Assembly (NCBI GenBank): GCA_045534575.1 | Contig: JAZSJZ010000006.1 | Span: 1-64,000 of the forward strand | DNA from: UBA4636 sp045534575 | Lineage (GTDB): Bacteria > Bacillota > Clostridia > Christensenellales > Borkfalkiaceae | Direction of reading: 5' to 3' | Length of the DNA: 64,000 nt | Shown: one piece after another, positions 8,968 to 16,200 of the stretch | Layout: each line of letters opens with the position of its first letter | Position numbering within the stretch: position 1 is the first letter of the stretch | The notes under the pieces: generated by a model | What the model was told of the DNA's origin: nothing | Databases searched by the model: none | What the model saw: the letters and a program-made list of their open reading frames with translations, nothing else | Translations under genes and position numbers: made by a program

Positions 8968-9005
8968 AAGCCCGATAACGGGCTTATAGGCGCACTTTTT
9001 TTAAA
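8963..9005 (+). repeat. Conserved-loop hairpin element, copy 2
   Basis: Core at 8974-8990. The flanks TTTAAAAG (8963-8970) and CTTTTTTTAAA (8995-9005) are complementary. A nested stem AAGCCC/GGGCTT is also possible. The stop codon of the preceding gene lies inside the left arm. Confidence 0.8.
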
Positions 9006-9076
9006 TTAGAGTGATATTTTAATTTAATTTTGGCAATATTTAAAGTAAAATAAAGACTTAAAATTTGGAGGATTTT

Positions 9077-10231
9077 ATGATTAGTAAAGACGTTTTTTAC
9101 GTTGGCGTTAACGACAAAGAGGTAGATTTATTTGAAGGGCAATACGTTGTTCCTAATGGAATGAGCTATAATTCATACGTTATTATGGATGAAAAAATTG
9201 CCGTTTTAGATACGGTAGATGCTGGCTTTTTTGACAAGTGGCTTGAAAACGTTAAAGCCGTTCTTGGCGATAGAAAACCCGATTATTTAATCGTTCAGCA
9301 TATGGAAAGCGACCACTCTGCAAACATTGCAAATTTTATGGAAGTTTATAAAGATACGACCATCGTTTCATCGAGCAAGGCTTTTGTTATGATGAAAAAC
9401 TTTTTTGGAACTGATTTTCCTAATAGACAAAAGGTTGTTGGCGAAGGCGATAAGTTATCGCTTGGCAAGCACGAACTAACCTTTATTACTGCGCCTATGG
9501 TGCATTGGCCGGAAGTTATCGTAACTTATGATTCAACCGATAAAATTTTATTCTCGGCTGACGGGTTTGGAAAGTTCGGCGCCTTAGACGTAGAAGAGGA
9601 TTGGAAAGACGAGGCTAGGCGTTACTATATTGGAATTGTTGGAAAGTATGGCGTGCAAGTTCAAAACCTTCTAAAGAAGGCATCTTCTTTAGATATTCAA
9701 AAAATTTGTCCGCTTCACGGTCCGGTTTTAAGTGAAAATTTAGGCTACTATTTAGGGCTTTATCAAACGTGGTCGAGTTATCAACCAGAAGAAAAGGGCG
9801 TTTTAATTGCTTTCACTTCAATTTACGGCAACACAAAAAACGCCGTTTACGAACTTTATGAGAATTTAAAGAAAAACGGCTGTTCAAACGTTGTGGTTTA
9901 CGATTTAGCAAGGTGCGATATGGCAAAAGCCGTTGCAGATGCTTTTAGGTTTGATAGATTAGTTCTTGCAACAACAACCTATAACGCTGATATTTTTCCG
10001 TTTATGAGAGAGTTTATTAACCACTTAACTGAGCGCAATTTTTCAAACAAAAAAGTTGGCTTTATCGAGAACGGAAGCTGGGCGCCAATGGCAACCAAAA
10101 TTATGAAAGACCGCCTAGCAGGTTGCAAAAACCTAAGCTTTTATGAAACAAACGTTAAAATCATGTCAGCCCTAAACGACGAAAGCCGTTCTCAACTTGA
10201 ATTGCTAGCAAAACAAATTTGCCAAGAATAA
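9077..10231 (+). CDS. fprA: Flavodiiron protein (FprA family)
   Basis: A 384-residue A-type flavoprotein. The N-terminal metallo-beta-lactamase-like domain carries the diiron ligands in HMESDH (75-80) plus further histidines near HWPE and CPLHGP. The C-terminal flavodoxin domain begins around residue 245 with the FMN-binding loop TSIYGNTKN. In anaerobes these enzymes reduce oxygen to water, or nitric oxide to nitrous oxide, using rubredoxin or F420H2; here it probably protects against oxygen. GGAGG five bases upstream fixes the ATG at 9077. It is monocistronic, bounded by repeat elements and its own terminator. Confidence 0.95.
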   Translation: MISKDVFYVGVNDKEVDLFEGQYVVPNGMSYNSYVIMDEKIAVLDTVDAGFFDKWLENVKAVLGDRKPDYLIVQHMESDHSANIANFMEVYKDTTIVSSSKAFVMMKNFFGTDFPNRQKVVGEGDKLSLGKHELTFITAPMVHWPEVIVTYDSTDKILFSADGFGKFGALDVEEDWKDEARRYYIGIVGKYGVQVQNLLKKASSLDIQKICPLHGPVLSENLGYYLGLYQTWSSYQPEEKGVLIAFTSIYGNTKNAVYELYENLKKNGCSNVVVYDLARCDMAKAVADAFRFDRLVLATTTYNADIFPFMREFINHLTERNFSNKKVGFIENGSWAPMATKIMKDRLAGCKNLSFYETNVKIMSALNDESRSQLELLAKQICQE

Positions 10232-10240
10232 TTATTTAAA

Positions 10241-10280
10241 AAACGCCGATAAGACTCGAAAGGTCTATTCGGCGTTTTTT
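10241..10280 (+). terminator. Rho-independent terminator of fprA
   Basis: AACGCCGA and TCGGCGTT, extended by inner pairs around AAGAC/GTCT, form a stem followed by six T. It lies nine bases after the fprA stop. Confidence 0.92.
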
Positions 10281-10284
10281 AGAA

Positions 10285-10337
10285 AACAAAAACCTTTATT
10301 TAACGGGCTTATAGGCTGACTTTTTTAAACTTTTGTT
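10285..10337 (+). repeat. Conserved-loop hairpin element, copy 3
   Basis: The core lacks its first two bases: TAACGGGCTTATAGG at 10301-10315. The arms AACAAAA (10285-10291) and TTTTGTT (10331-10337) are complementary. It follows directly after a conventional terminator, so it is not needed to end fprA transcription. Confidence 0.75.
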
Positions 10338-10422
10338 AAAAAAGAAAAAGTTGTTTAATAAATATTGCTATAAAATAGAAAAAGGTTTATAATTAATTTA
10401 TAAATTTGGAGCAAAGAAAAAA

Positions 10423-10854
10423 ATGTTTTTTAACGAGTTGAAAGTTGGGATGAAGGTTGAAATTGAGCCCGTTGTTATTGAAAAACAAAAGATGCTAGAT
10501 TTTGCCCATAGTTACGATAACATACCACTGCACACCGACGAAGAATACGCTAAGAAAACGCCTTTTAAAAAACTTATTGCACCGGGAGTTATGTCCTTTA
10601 TGTCGGTTTGGGCAAAATATTTGGAGGTTGATTTTTTCGGCGATGCATTAATTGCTGGCAAGTCAACTAAAATCGAGTGGCTAAAACCTGTTTTTGCTGA
10701 TGACGTTTTGAAAGGCACGGCGATAATAACAAAACTTACCCCAAGAAACGAAAGAAACGGAATCGTTGAAGTTACGATTTTTGTCCATAACCAAAACGGC
10801 GAACTCGTTTTAACCGACGTAACCGAAGCCGTTGTAAAAATAAAGAAAGGTTAG
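10423..10854 (+). CDS. MaoC-like (R)-specific enoyl-CoA hydratase/dehydratase
   Basis: A 143-residue single hot-dog domain. The hydratase catalytic signature is visible: D32-N-x-P-L-H37, followed by D39 and A43. The family hydrates 2-enoyl-CoA or dehydrates (R)-3-hydroxyacyl-CoA; the substrate cannot be told from the sequence. TTGGAG lies upstream of the ATG. It is a single gene between two repeat elements, and the last base of its TAG stop is the first base of the next element core. No fatty-acid genes are adjacent. Confidence 0.88.
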   Translation: MFFNELKVGMKVEIEPVVIEKQKMLDFAHSYDNIPLHTDEEYAKKTPFKKLIAPGVMSFMSVWAKYLEVDFFGDALIAGKSTKIEWLKPVFADDVLKGTAIITKLTPRNERNGIVEVTIFVHNQNGELVLTDVTEAVVKIKKG

Positions 10855-10880
10855 ATAACGGGCTTATAGGCTAACTTTTT
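10846..10880 (+). repeat. Conserved-loop hairpin element, copy 4
   Basis: Core at 10854-10870, overlapping the stop codon of the MaoC-like gene. The arms AAAGGTTAG (10846-10854) and CTAACTTTTT (10871-10880) pair with one bulge. The left arm lies within coding sequence. Confidence 0.75.
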
Positions 10881-10921
10881 AAACAAAAAGGGCGGTTTTA
10901 GAAAATTTAATTGGCGAAGTT

Positions 10922-12637
10922 ATGAAAAAATTAATTGCGATAATTCTTACCACAATTTTAATATTTTGTTTATCGTGTTGCAACAAAAACGGGGCGAATA
11001 GTAGTTCTATTAACGAAGGCGAAACGCTAAACTTAGAGGCTGAAGGCTTTAATGAAATAATCGTTGCATCCGTTGATAAAAAGCCTAATGCAAGTTATGA
11101 GTTTTACTACAAGAAAGATGACGAAGAATATCAATTAGTTGATAGCAACTTAGTTTTAGAAAGAACGGACAAAATCTCTTGTGAGATTTTAGGGCTTGAA
11201 GCGGGAAGTTATTCAGTAAAGGTCAAAGAAAGTTTAAACGGAAAGTTGTTAGAAAAAGAAATTTCTAACGTAACCGTATCGGCGTTAGATCGTTCGGGTT
11301 ATGCTCACTTTAATTCTCAAGAAGGAGTTGGGGCTTACAATAACGACGGCACGCTCAAAGAAAATACTCAAATTATTTGGCTAACGAACGAGAACAAAAA
11401 CACGGTAACTGCTACCTTTTCGGGCAAAACTTACGTGGGAATTGTTAACGTTTTATCTAATTTGCGCTATGCTCAAAACCCGGTTGTTATAAGAGTGAAA
11501 GGCAAGGTTACTACCAATCAATGGAACTATAAAGAGGTTGTATCTAGGCTTAGCGATAATTCAAACTTATCGCCAACGCATTTTGATAACACTTTTTCCA
11601 CTGCTTACGGCGAGAATATTGTCAATCTTGAAGTAAAACTCATTGACAAAAAGGACGGCAAAATTTATAAATATTTAACAACGAAAGACGGAATTTTGCC
11701 AAACGGTGAAGGTGTTACCGATACCGCCACTGTTATTTATAAAAGGACCAAACATCCCGAACTTTACGGAAGAGAAGTTTATCATGACGATTGCAGTTCT
11801 AACCTTATTCGGGTGAAAGGCGCTAAAAACGTTACGCTCGAAGGCGTTTTTGAAGATGCTGAAATTTTCCAGTGGGGCGTTTCGTTTAACGATTGCGCTT
11901 CAATCGAAGTTAGAAATTTAACTTTTACTAATTATACGGAAGACGCTATCGGTTTTTATTCTAACACAATGCTTGAGGAAAATTCTAGGTTTTGGGCGCA
12001 CCACAACCGCTTTAACGCTGGCAAAAACGATTGGGATTTAACGGGCGAGCAAGATAAATACGCGGGCGACGGCGCTATTGATATAAATGAAGTATCTTTC
12101 GTTACGGTAAGTTACAATGAGTTTTTCAACTGCAACAAAACGGGGCTAGTTTCAAGTAGCGCAGAAAATTGCTCCAAAAACATAACGTTTCATCATAACT
12201 ATTATAGCGGAATATCATCAAGGCTCCCTTTGGCTAGAAACGCTAATATTCACGTTTACAACAACTTCTATTATAACTGCTCTTCTTGCTTAAACATTAG
12301 AGTTGGAGCGTTCGTTTTTAGCGAAAACAACGTTTTTTCTAATTCGAAAAAATGCCACACCGCTGAAGATGGTGGAGAAATAAAATCTTATAACGACGTT
12401 TTTTCTTCATCTTCGGGAATATCGTCGGTAAGAGTTAGCAAAAGAGGACAAAAGGTAACCAACTCCTGTTCATTGGGCGGCGTTGATTATTCCTCTTTCG
12501 ATACAAATCCTTTAATTTTCTATTATGATATTGATAGCGGAAAAACTTCGGTTTCTATTATGAATTCTCCGCTAGAGGTTGAAGAATTTGTTAAAAAGTT
12601 TGCTGGAATTAAGGGAAAATACGTTCGCTTAATTTAG
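10922..12637 (+). CDS. Pectate lyase family (PL1-like) lipoprotein
   Basis: A 571-residue exported protein. The N-terminus has two Lys, a hydrophobic stretch and a lipobox-like CLSCC ending at residues 19-20, so it is probably membrane-anchored. A ~100-residue fibronectin/Ig-like region precedes a right-handed beta-helix of the PL1/Amb-allergen type (about 150-540). Family marks are VSYNEFF, ITFHHNYYSG, the catalytic-arginine motif RLPLAR (434-439) and VYNNFYYNC. It is likely to cleave polygalacturonate or a related uronic polysaccharide outside the cell by beta-elimination. The ribosome-binding site is weak. The family is well supported; the substrate is inferred. Confidence 0.88.
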   Translation: MKKLIAIILTTILIFCLSCCNKNGANSSSINEGETLNLEAEGFNEIIVASVDKKPNASYEFYYKKDDEEYQLVDSNLVLERTDKISCEILGLEAGSYSVKVKESLNGKLLEKEISNVTVSALDRSGYAHFNSQEGVGAYNNDGTLKENTQIIWLTNENKNTVTATFSGKTYVGIVNVLSNLRYAQNPVVIRVKGKVTTNQWNYKEVVSRLSDNSNLSPTHFDNTFSTAYGENIVNLEVKLIDKKDGKIYKYLTTKDGILPNGEGVTDTATVIYKRTKHPELYGREVYHDDCSSNLIRVKGAKNVTLEGVFEDAEIFQWGVSFNDCASIEVRNLTFTNYTEDAIGFYSNTMLEENSRFWAHHNRFNAGKNDWDLTGEQDKYAGDGAIDINEVSFVTVSYNEFFNCNKTGLVSSSAENCSKNITFHHNYYSGISSRLPLARNANIHVYNNFYYNCSSCLNIRVGAFVFSENNVFSNSKKCHTAEDGGEIKSYNDVFSSSSGISSVRVSKRGQKVTNSCSLGGVDYSSFDTNPLIFYYDIDSGKTSVSIMNSPLEVEEFVKKFAGIKGKYVRLI

Positions 12638-12657
12638 TTTCACAACTAACTGAAATT

Positions 12658-12692
12658 GCTCAAAAGCCGATAGAATTTTACGGCTTTTGAGC
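12658..12692. other. Perfect 12-bp hairpin after the pectate lyase gene
   Basis: GCTCAAAAGCCG and CGGCTTTTGAGC form a perfect stem with an 11-base loop, 21 bases after the stop. No T-run follows, so it is not a canonical terminator on this strand, although it may stabilise the transcript end. Confidence 0.55.
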
Positions 12693-12741
12693 GCATAATA
12701 AACTGAAGAAAGTAGAAAATTTTTCAGGTTTGTTTGGTTTT

Positions 12742-12802
12742 GGCGTGCACTTGGATTGGCGGAGCGAAAGCGACGCCACTTGTATATATCCAAGCGTACG
12801 CC
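12742..12802. other. Large nested stem-loop, possible structured RNA or element remnant
   Basis: GGCGT, GC and CTTGGAT (12742-12756) pair with ATCCAAG and ACGCC (12788-12802) in a nearly continuous 15-bp stem with one mismatch. Inside it TGGCG (12757-12761) pairs with CGCCA (12774-12778) around GAGCGAAAGCGA. It lies in a 283-base gap without genes and is more GC-rich than its surroundings. Confidence 0.5.
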
Positions 12803-12857
12803 TAACTTTCATTTTGAATTTTTTAACTTTAAACTTACTTTGACAAAGAACTGTTTA

Positions 12858-12903
12858 TTTCGCATTTTTTTAATTTGACAAAATTTGCGAAATATAATAT
12901 AAT
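12858..12903 (+). promoter_or_regulatory. Promoter with flanking palindrome upstream of the AAA/DUF4143 gene
   Basis: TTGACA at 12875-12880 and TATAAT at 12898-12903 are 17 bp apart. TTTCGCA (12858-12864) and TGCGAAA (12886-12892) form an inverted repeat around the -35 and are a candidate operator. Confidence 0.7.
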
Positions 12904-12920
12904 GCTTTTGAGGTGATTAT

Positions 12921-14117
12921 ATGAAACTTATTGAAAGACAATATTATTTACAACAACTTATTGACGTTATGAACACCCCCGATATAAAGGTTATTACAGG
13001 TATTCGTCGTTGCGGTAAATCAAAATTGATGGATGCTTTTATTTCTTACGTTCAAAAGCAATCTAGCGCAAACAACATTATCCGCATTAAACTTAACTTA
13101 AAAGAATTTGATGCCCTTAAAAATAGTGATGTTCTTTATGAATATATCAATTCTCACTTCGTTGAGGAAAAAGAAAACTTTCTTTTTATAGATGAGGTTC
13201 AACTTTGCAAGGGCTTTGAAACGATAATAAATAGTTTATATGAAGAAGAACGTTTTAATATTTTTTTGACAGGTTCTAACGCATTTTTATTATCAAGTGA
13301 TTTGGCTACTTTGTTTGGTGGACGAGTATTTGAAATTAGTTTGTTCCCGTTCTCTTTTGCTGAATACTTATTATATTATCCACAAAATGATATAGACGTT
13401 GCTTTTGATAAATACGTTTCTACTGGTGGTATGGCAGGTTCATATTTATATACTAAACCTACCGACGCAAAAAAATATTTAGCAGGTATTGTTCGCACTA
13501 CTATAACAAAAGATATTGTTGCTAAATTCAAGATTGAAAACGAAGATTTATTAAATATGATAGTTGATTTTCTTATGGATAACATAGGGAGTAAGACTTC
13601 TATAAGAAACGTTTCAAACACGCTTACGTCAAAAACCTATCGCACAAACGATAAAACTTGTGGTGCTTATATAGATTTTCTTTGCCGTAGTTTTCTATTT
13701 TATCCTTTCAAAAGGTATGACGTTAAAGGTAAGCGTTATTTGGAATCAGATAAAAAATATTATCTTGCCGACCTTTCTTTCCGTTTCGCAATTATAGGAA
13801 CTAAGAACGCAGATTACGGGCACTTATATGAAAATTTGGTTGCTATTGAATTATTAAGAAGAGGATATGAAGTATACGTCGGTCAACTTGGAGAAAAGGA
13901 AATAGATTTCGTCGCTATAAAAGACGGGATGAAAACTTATATACAAGTTTCTGATGATATTAGTAGAGAAGGAACGTTAAAGCGTGAAATTTCCCCACTG
14001 CTTTCGATAAAAGATGCTTATCCTAAAATTATAATAGCGCGCACAAAGCACCCTGAAAGTCAAGTTGAAGGTATTAAAATTATTGACATAGCAAGATGGT
14101 TGACTTCGCAAAATTAA
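12921..14117 (+). CDS. AAA_14/DUF4143 ATP-binding protein
   Basis: A 398-residue protein with Walker A GIRRCGKS (27-34) and Walker B FLFIDEV (D91, E92) in an AAA_14 domain. A DUF4143 region follows, ending in GQLGEKEIDFVAIKDG...YIQVS, which matches the PD-(D/E)xK nuclease-like tail common in this family (E-x-D, then Q/K). These proteins are widespread in gut anaerobes, often in many copies. Their function is not established, though a role in mobile elements or defence is often proposed. AGGTGA lies seven bases before the ATG. It has its own promoter and terminator. Confidence 0.9.
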   Translation: MKLIERQYYLQQLIDVMNTPDIKVITGIRRCGKSKLMDAFISYVQKQSSANNIIRIKLNLKEFDALKNSDVLYEYINSHFVEEKENFLFIDEVQLCKGFETIINSLYEEERFNIFLTGSNAFLLSSDLATLFGGRVFEISLFPFSFAEYLLYYPQNDIDVAFDKYVSTGGMAGSYLYTKPTDAKKYLAGIVRTTITKDIVAKFKIENEDLLNMIVDFLMDNIGSKTSIRNVSNTLTSKTYRTNDKTCGAYIDFLCRSFLFYPFKRYDVKGKRYLESDKKYYLADLSFRFAIIGTKNADYGHLYENLVAIELLRRGYEVYVGQLGEKEIDFVAIKDGMKTYIQVSDDISREGTLKREISPLLSIKDAYPKIIIARTKHPESQVEGIKIIDIARWLTSQN

Positions 14118-14232
14118 AATTTTAAATCTACTTGCGAAACACATTATAATCAATTAACAAGTATTACCACACCTAGTTCAGTAAAATATATAATAGCCGC
14201 AACCGAAGAGAGATTATATTTTTATAGATATT

Positions 14233-14275
14233 AAAAGACCGAATTGAACAAGTAAGTTCAGTTCGGTCTTTCGTT
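14233..14275 (+). terminator. Rho-independent terminator after the AAA/DUF4143 gene
   Basis: AAAGACCGAATTGAAC and GTTCAGTTCGGTCTTT pair at 15 of 16 positions around a 6-base loop, followed by T-rich sequence. Confidence 0.88.
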
Positions 14276-14323
14276 TTTTAACATTTTTGCGAAACGTAAT
14301 TTGAGTGAAAAAACTTATAAAAA

Positions 14324-14362
14324 TTTTGCGATAACGGGCTTATAGGCTAACTTTTTGCAAAA
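14324..14362 (+). repeat. Conserved-loop hairpin element, copy 5
   Basis: Core at 14330-14346. The arms TTTTGC (14324-14329) and GCAAAA (14357-14362) are complementary. It lies between convergent genes. Confidence 0.8.
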
Positions 14363-14376
14363 CTTTTGAAGTTTAT

Positions 14377-14562
14377 TTAGTCGTTATCATCCTTATTTTT
14401 TATTTCTTTTTCAACTTCTTCAAGGTCTTTAACGATTGACTCAATGAGTTCGTCTTCCGTCATATTCTCTCGCTCTTTGGCTCTTTTCTCTCTTCTATCA
14501 TATAAGTCTTGAAGTTCTTTTTTATAATCTTCTAATATTTTATTTAGCGTTTCTTGATCCAT
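14377..14562 (-). CDS. Small coiled-coil protein, unknown function
   Basis: A 61-residue, strongly charged, helical protein with regular hydrophobic spacing typical of a short coiled coil. No cysteines, signal peptide or membrane segment. AAAAGGG lies upstream of its ATG on the minus strand. It is 40 bases downstream of the acyltransferase gene in the same orientation, so the two may form one transcript. I do not recognise the family; it could be a small adaptor. Confidence 0.6.
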   Translation of the reverse strand: MDQETLNKILEDYKKELQDLYDRREKRAKERENMTEDELIESIVKDLEEVEKEIKNKDDND

Positions 14563-14602
14563 AATTTACCCTTTTATTTTTTTTGGTTTACAAAATAAAT
14601 TG

Positions 14603-15613
14603 TTAGTTCTTAATTGCTTTTAAAATTAGTTTTCTTAAATAAATGTAGAGATAGCACGCGCCAACAATTAAAATGAATAAACTAATAATGAACAGCCATC
14701 TAACAAAAAGCGGTTCTTTAACAAATTTATTCATAAAGAAAAGAATAATATTGCTAATTAGTAAAAACGCAAGCGAGTGCTTTCCCGCAAGTTCTAAAAT
14801 TTTGAAATTCTTTATTAATTTGCTAAGAAGGAAGTAACAATAAATTACGAAGAACGGTCCAATTACCCAGGTTAGGCTTGGCGGAAATCTTGACGGGAAA
14901 AAGCCAAAATGAATAAGGTAAACTAGTAACATTAGCGAGCAGAAAAGCGAAATGAAGAAAAGTTTAATATCAAAAACAATATTATGTTCGCTAAGATAAA
15001 AGCCTATTAAAAAGTAAAAGCCGTATTGAATAATTGGGAAGCAGTTAAACCTTAAAGTGCCAACGAACACACCGAAAAAGTCGCTAGTTACGGTTGCGTA
15101 GTTAAACCCGGTAAAGGCAAGGCATAAAAGCACAACGATAACAAACTTTATCTTGTTTTGAACGAGTTTCTTTATTGGCTTAAAAAGAAAAATATTTGCT
15201 AGGAACACGAAAGCAAAACTTACCAAAAATTCGCTAAAGCCAGGGATATTTCTTATCAAAATTAAATCAACAATATTCACAAAATGCGCATTTTGAAGTA
15301 GAAGAAGGCTAAACGTTCCCGAAACGTAAAACGCAAGAAGCGTTTTAATAAACCCAATTAGCATTCTTTTTTCGGCGTTTTCTTTGTTAGAATAGGCAAG
15401 TGGAAAAACAAAGCCAAGGCAAAACATAAACCCCGAAAACGAGGTTAGGCTAACGAAAACCGTGAAAGGCGTGTCGATAAGCATTTCCCCCGTTTCTAGC
15501 GTTTTTGGATAAAACATAAACACGTGGCATAAAATCATTAAAAAGACCATTATGCCTTTCATAACGTCAATGCTGTTGTCCCTATTTGGTTGTAATTTAG
15601 AATAGTAACCCAT
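14603..15613 (-). CDS. Acyltransferase family 3 membrane protein
   Basis: A 336-residue integral membrane protein with about ten hydrophobic segments. The N-terminus NSIDVMKGIMVFLMILCHVF matches the family 3 O-acyltransferase start, in which the arginine of the usual R-x-x-x-x-x-R/H pattern is replaced but the histidine of the first helix is kept. The family moves acetyl or succinyl groups onto surface sugars or membrane-linked substrates. The ATG at 15613 is chosen over one at 15673 because TATAAT and TTGATT sit between the two and GAAGTG precedes the later ATG. The substrate is unknown. Confidence 0.8.
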   Translation of the reverse strand: MGYYSKLQPNRDNSIDVMKGIMVFLMILCHVFMFYPKTLETGEMLIDTPFTVFVSLTSFSGFMFCLGFVFPLAYSNKENAEKRMLIGFIKTLLAFYVSGTFSLLLLQNAHFVNIVDLILIRNIPGFSEFLVSFAFVFLANIFLFKPIKKLVQNKIKFVIVVLLCLAFTGFNYATVTSDFFGVFVGTLRFNCFPIIQYGFYFLIGFYLSEHNIVFDIKLFFISLFCSLMLLVYLIHFGFFPSRFPPSLTWVIGPFFVIYCYFLLSKLIKNFKILELAGKHSLAFLLISNIILFFMNKFVKEPLFVRWLFIISLFILIVGACYLYIYLRKLILKAIKN

Positions 15614-15740
15614 AATCACTTCAATTATAGCATAATTTAAAAATAAATCAATAACTTTAATCTTTTTTGACACGCAACAGCATTTTTTTGCAAAATTTTA
15701 TTAAAACCGCTCAAAATTTATAACTTTAACTATTTTTCGT

Positions 15741-15793
15741 TTGACTTTTTAAACGAACCATTATATTATTGTATTAAGTTAGCAATGGCTAAC
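15741..15793 (+). promoter_or_regulatory. feoA promoter with 16-bp palindromic operator
   Basis: TTGACT (15741-15746) and TATTAT (15764-15769) are 17 bp apart. GTTAGCAATGGCTAAC (15778-15793) is a perfect palindrome with 6-bp arms, covering the expected transcription start. That position suits an iron-dependent repressor. A near copy lies before feoB. Confidence 0.8.
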
Positions 15794-15811
15794 AAGCGCT
15801 TTGGAGGAGAA

Positions 15812-16030
15812 ATGAACGTAAGCATTGCCGAAATTGGAAAAGAATATATCATAAAAAGCGTTGAAACTTTCGATGAAGAACTTAATGCTTTTTTGTTTTC
15901 GCTCGGCTGTTACAGTGGCGAGCCGATAACTCTTGTTGCCAAGCGTAACAAAGGGTTTGTGGTTGCCATTAAAGACGCTAGATATAGCATTGACCTAGCC
16001 CTTGCCAAAGCCATTATTTTAGAAGAATAA
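15812..16030 (+). CDS. feoA: Ferrous iron transport protein A (FeoA)
   Basis: A 72-residue SH3-like FeoA domain protein, normal length for the family. GGAGGA four bases upstream fixes the ATG at 15812; an ATG at 15785 would lie inside the operator palindrome. FeoA is a small cytoplasmic partner of the FeoB iron transporter and may modulate it. Sequence similarity is moderate (LFSLGCYSGEPITLVAKRNK is typical), but feoB follows by 170 bases on the same strand, which makes the call secure. Confidence 0.92.
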   Translation: MNVSIAEIGKEYIIKSVETFDEELNAFLFSLGCYSGEPITLVAKRNKGFVVAIKDARYSIDLALAKAIILEE

Positions 16031-16056
16031 ATTAGTTCTTATTTTTTTGTGGCTTT

Positions 16057-16072
16057 GTTAGCCATAACTAAC
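16057..16072 (+). promoter_or_regulatory. Second iron-regulator operator, upstream of feoB
   Basis: GTTAGCCATAACTAAC has the same 16-bp geometry as the feoA operator and matches it at 12 of 16 positions. It lies in the feoA-feoB gap. No strong promoter is visible beside it. Confidence 0.6.
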
Positions 16073-16200
16073 TAAACTAAAAACCGATTAGAATAGGTTT
16101 AAAAGAACTTGTCTAATATTGCAAGAAAGTTATGGTGCAAAAAGGTATTTTAAAAAAAGAGGGGCAATATATTAAGGTATAAACGACGATGGAGGAGAAG

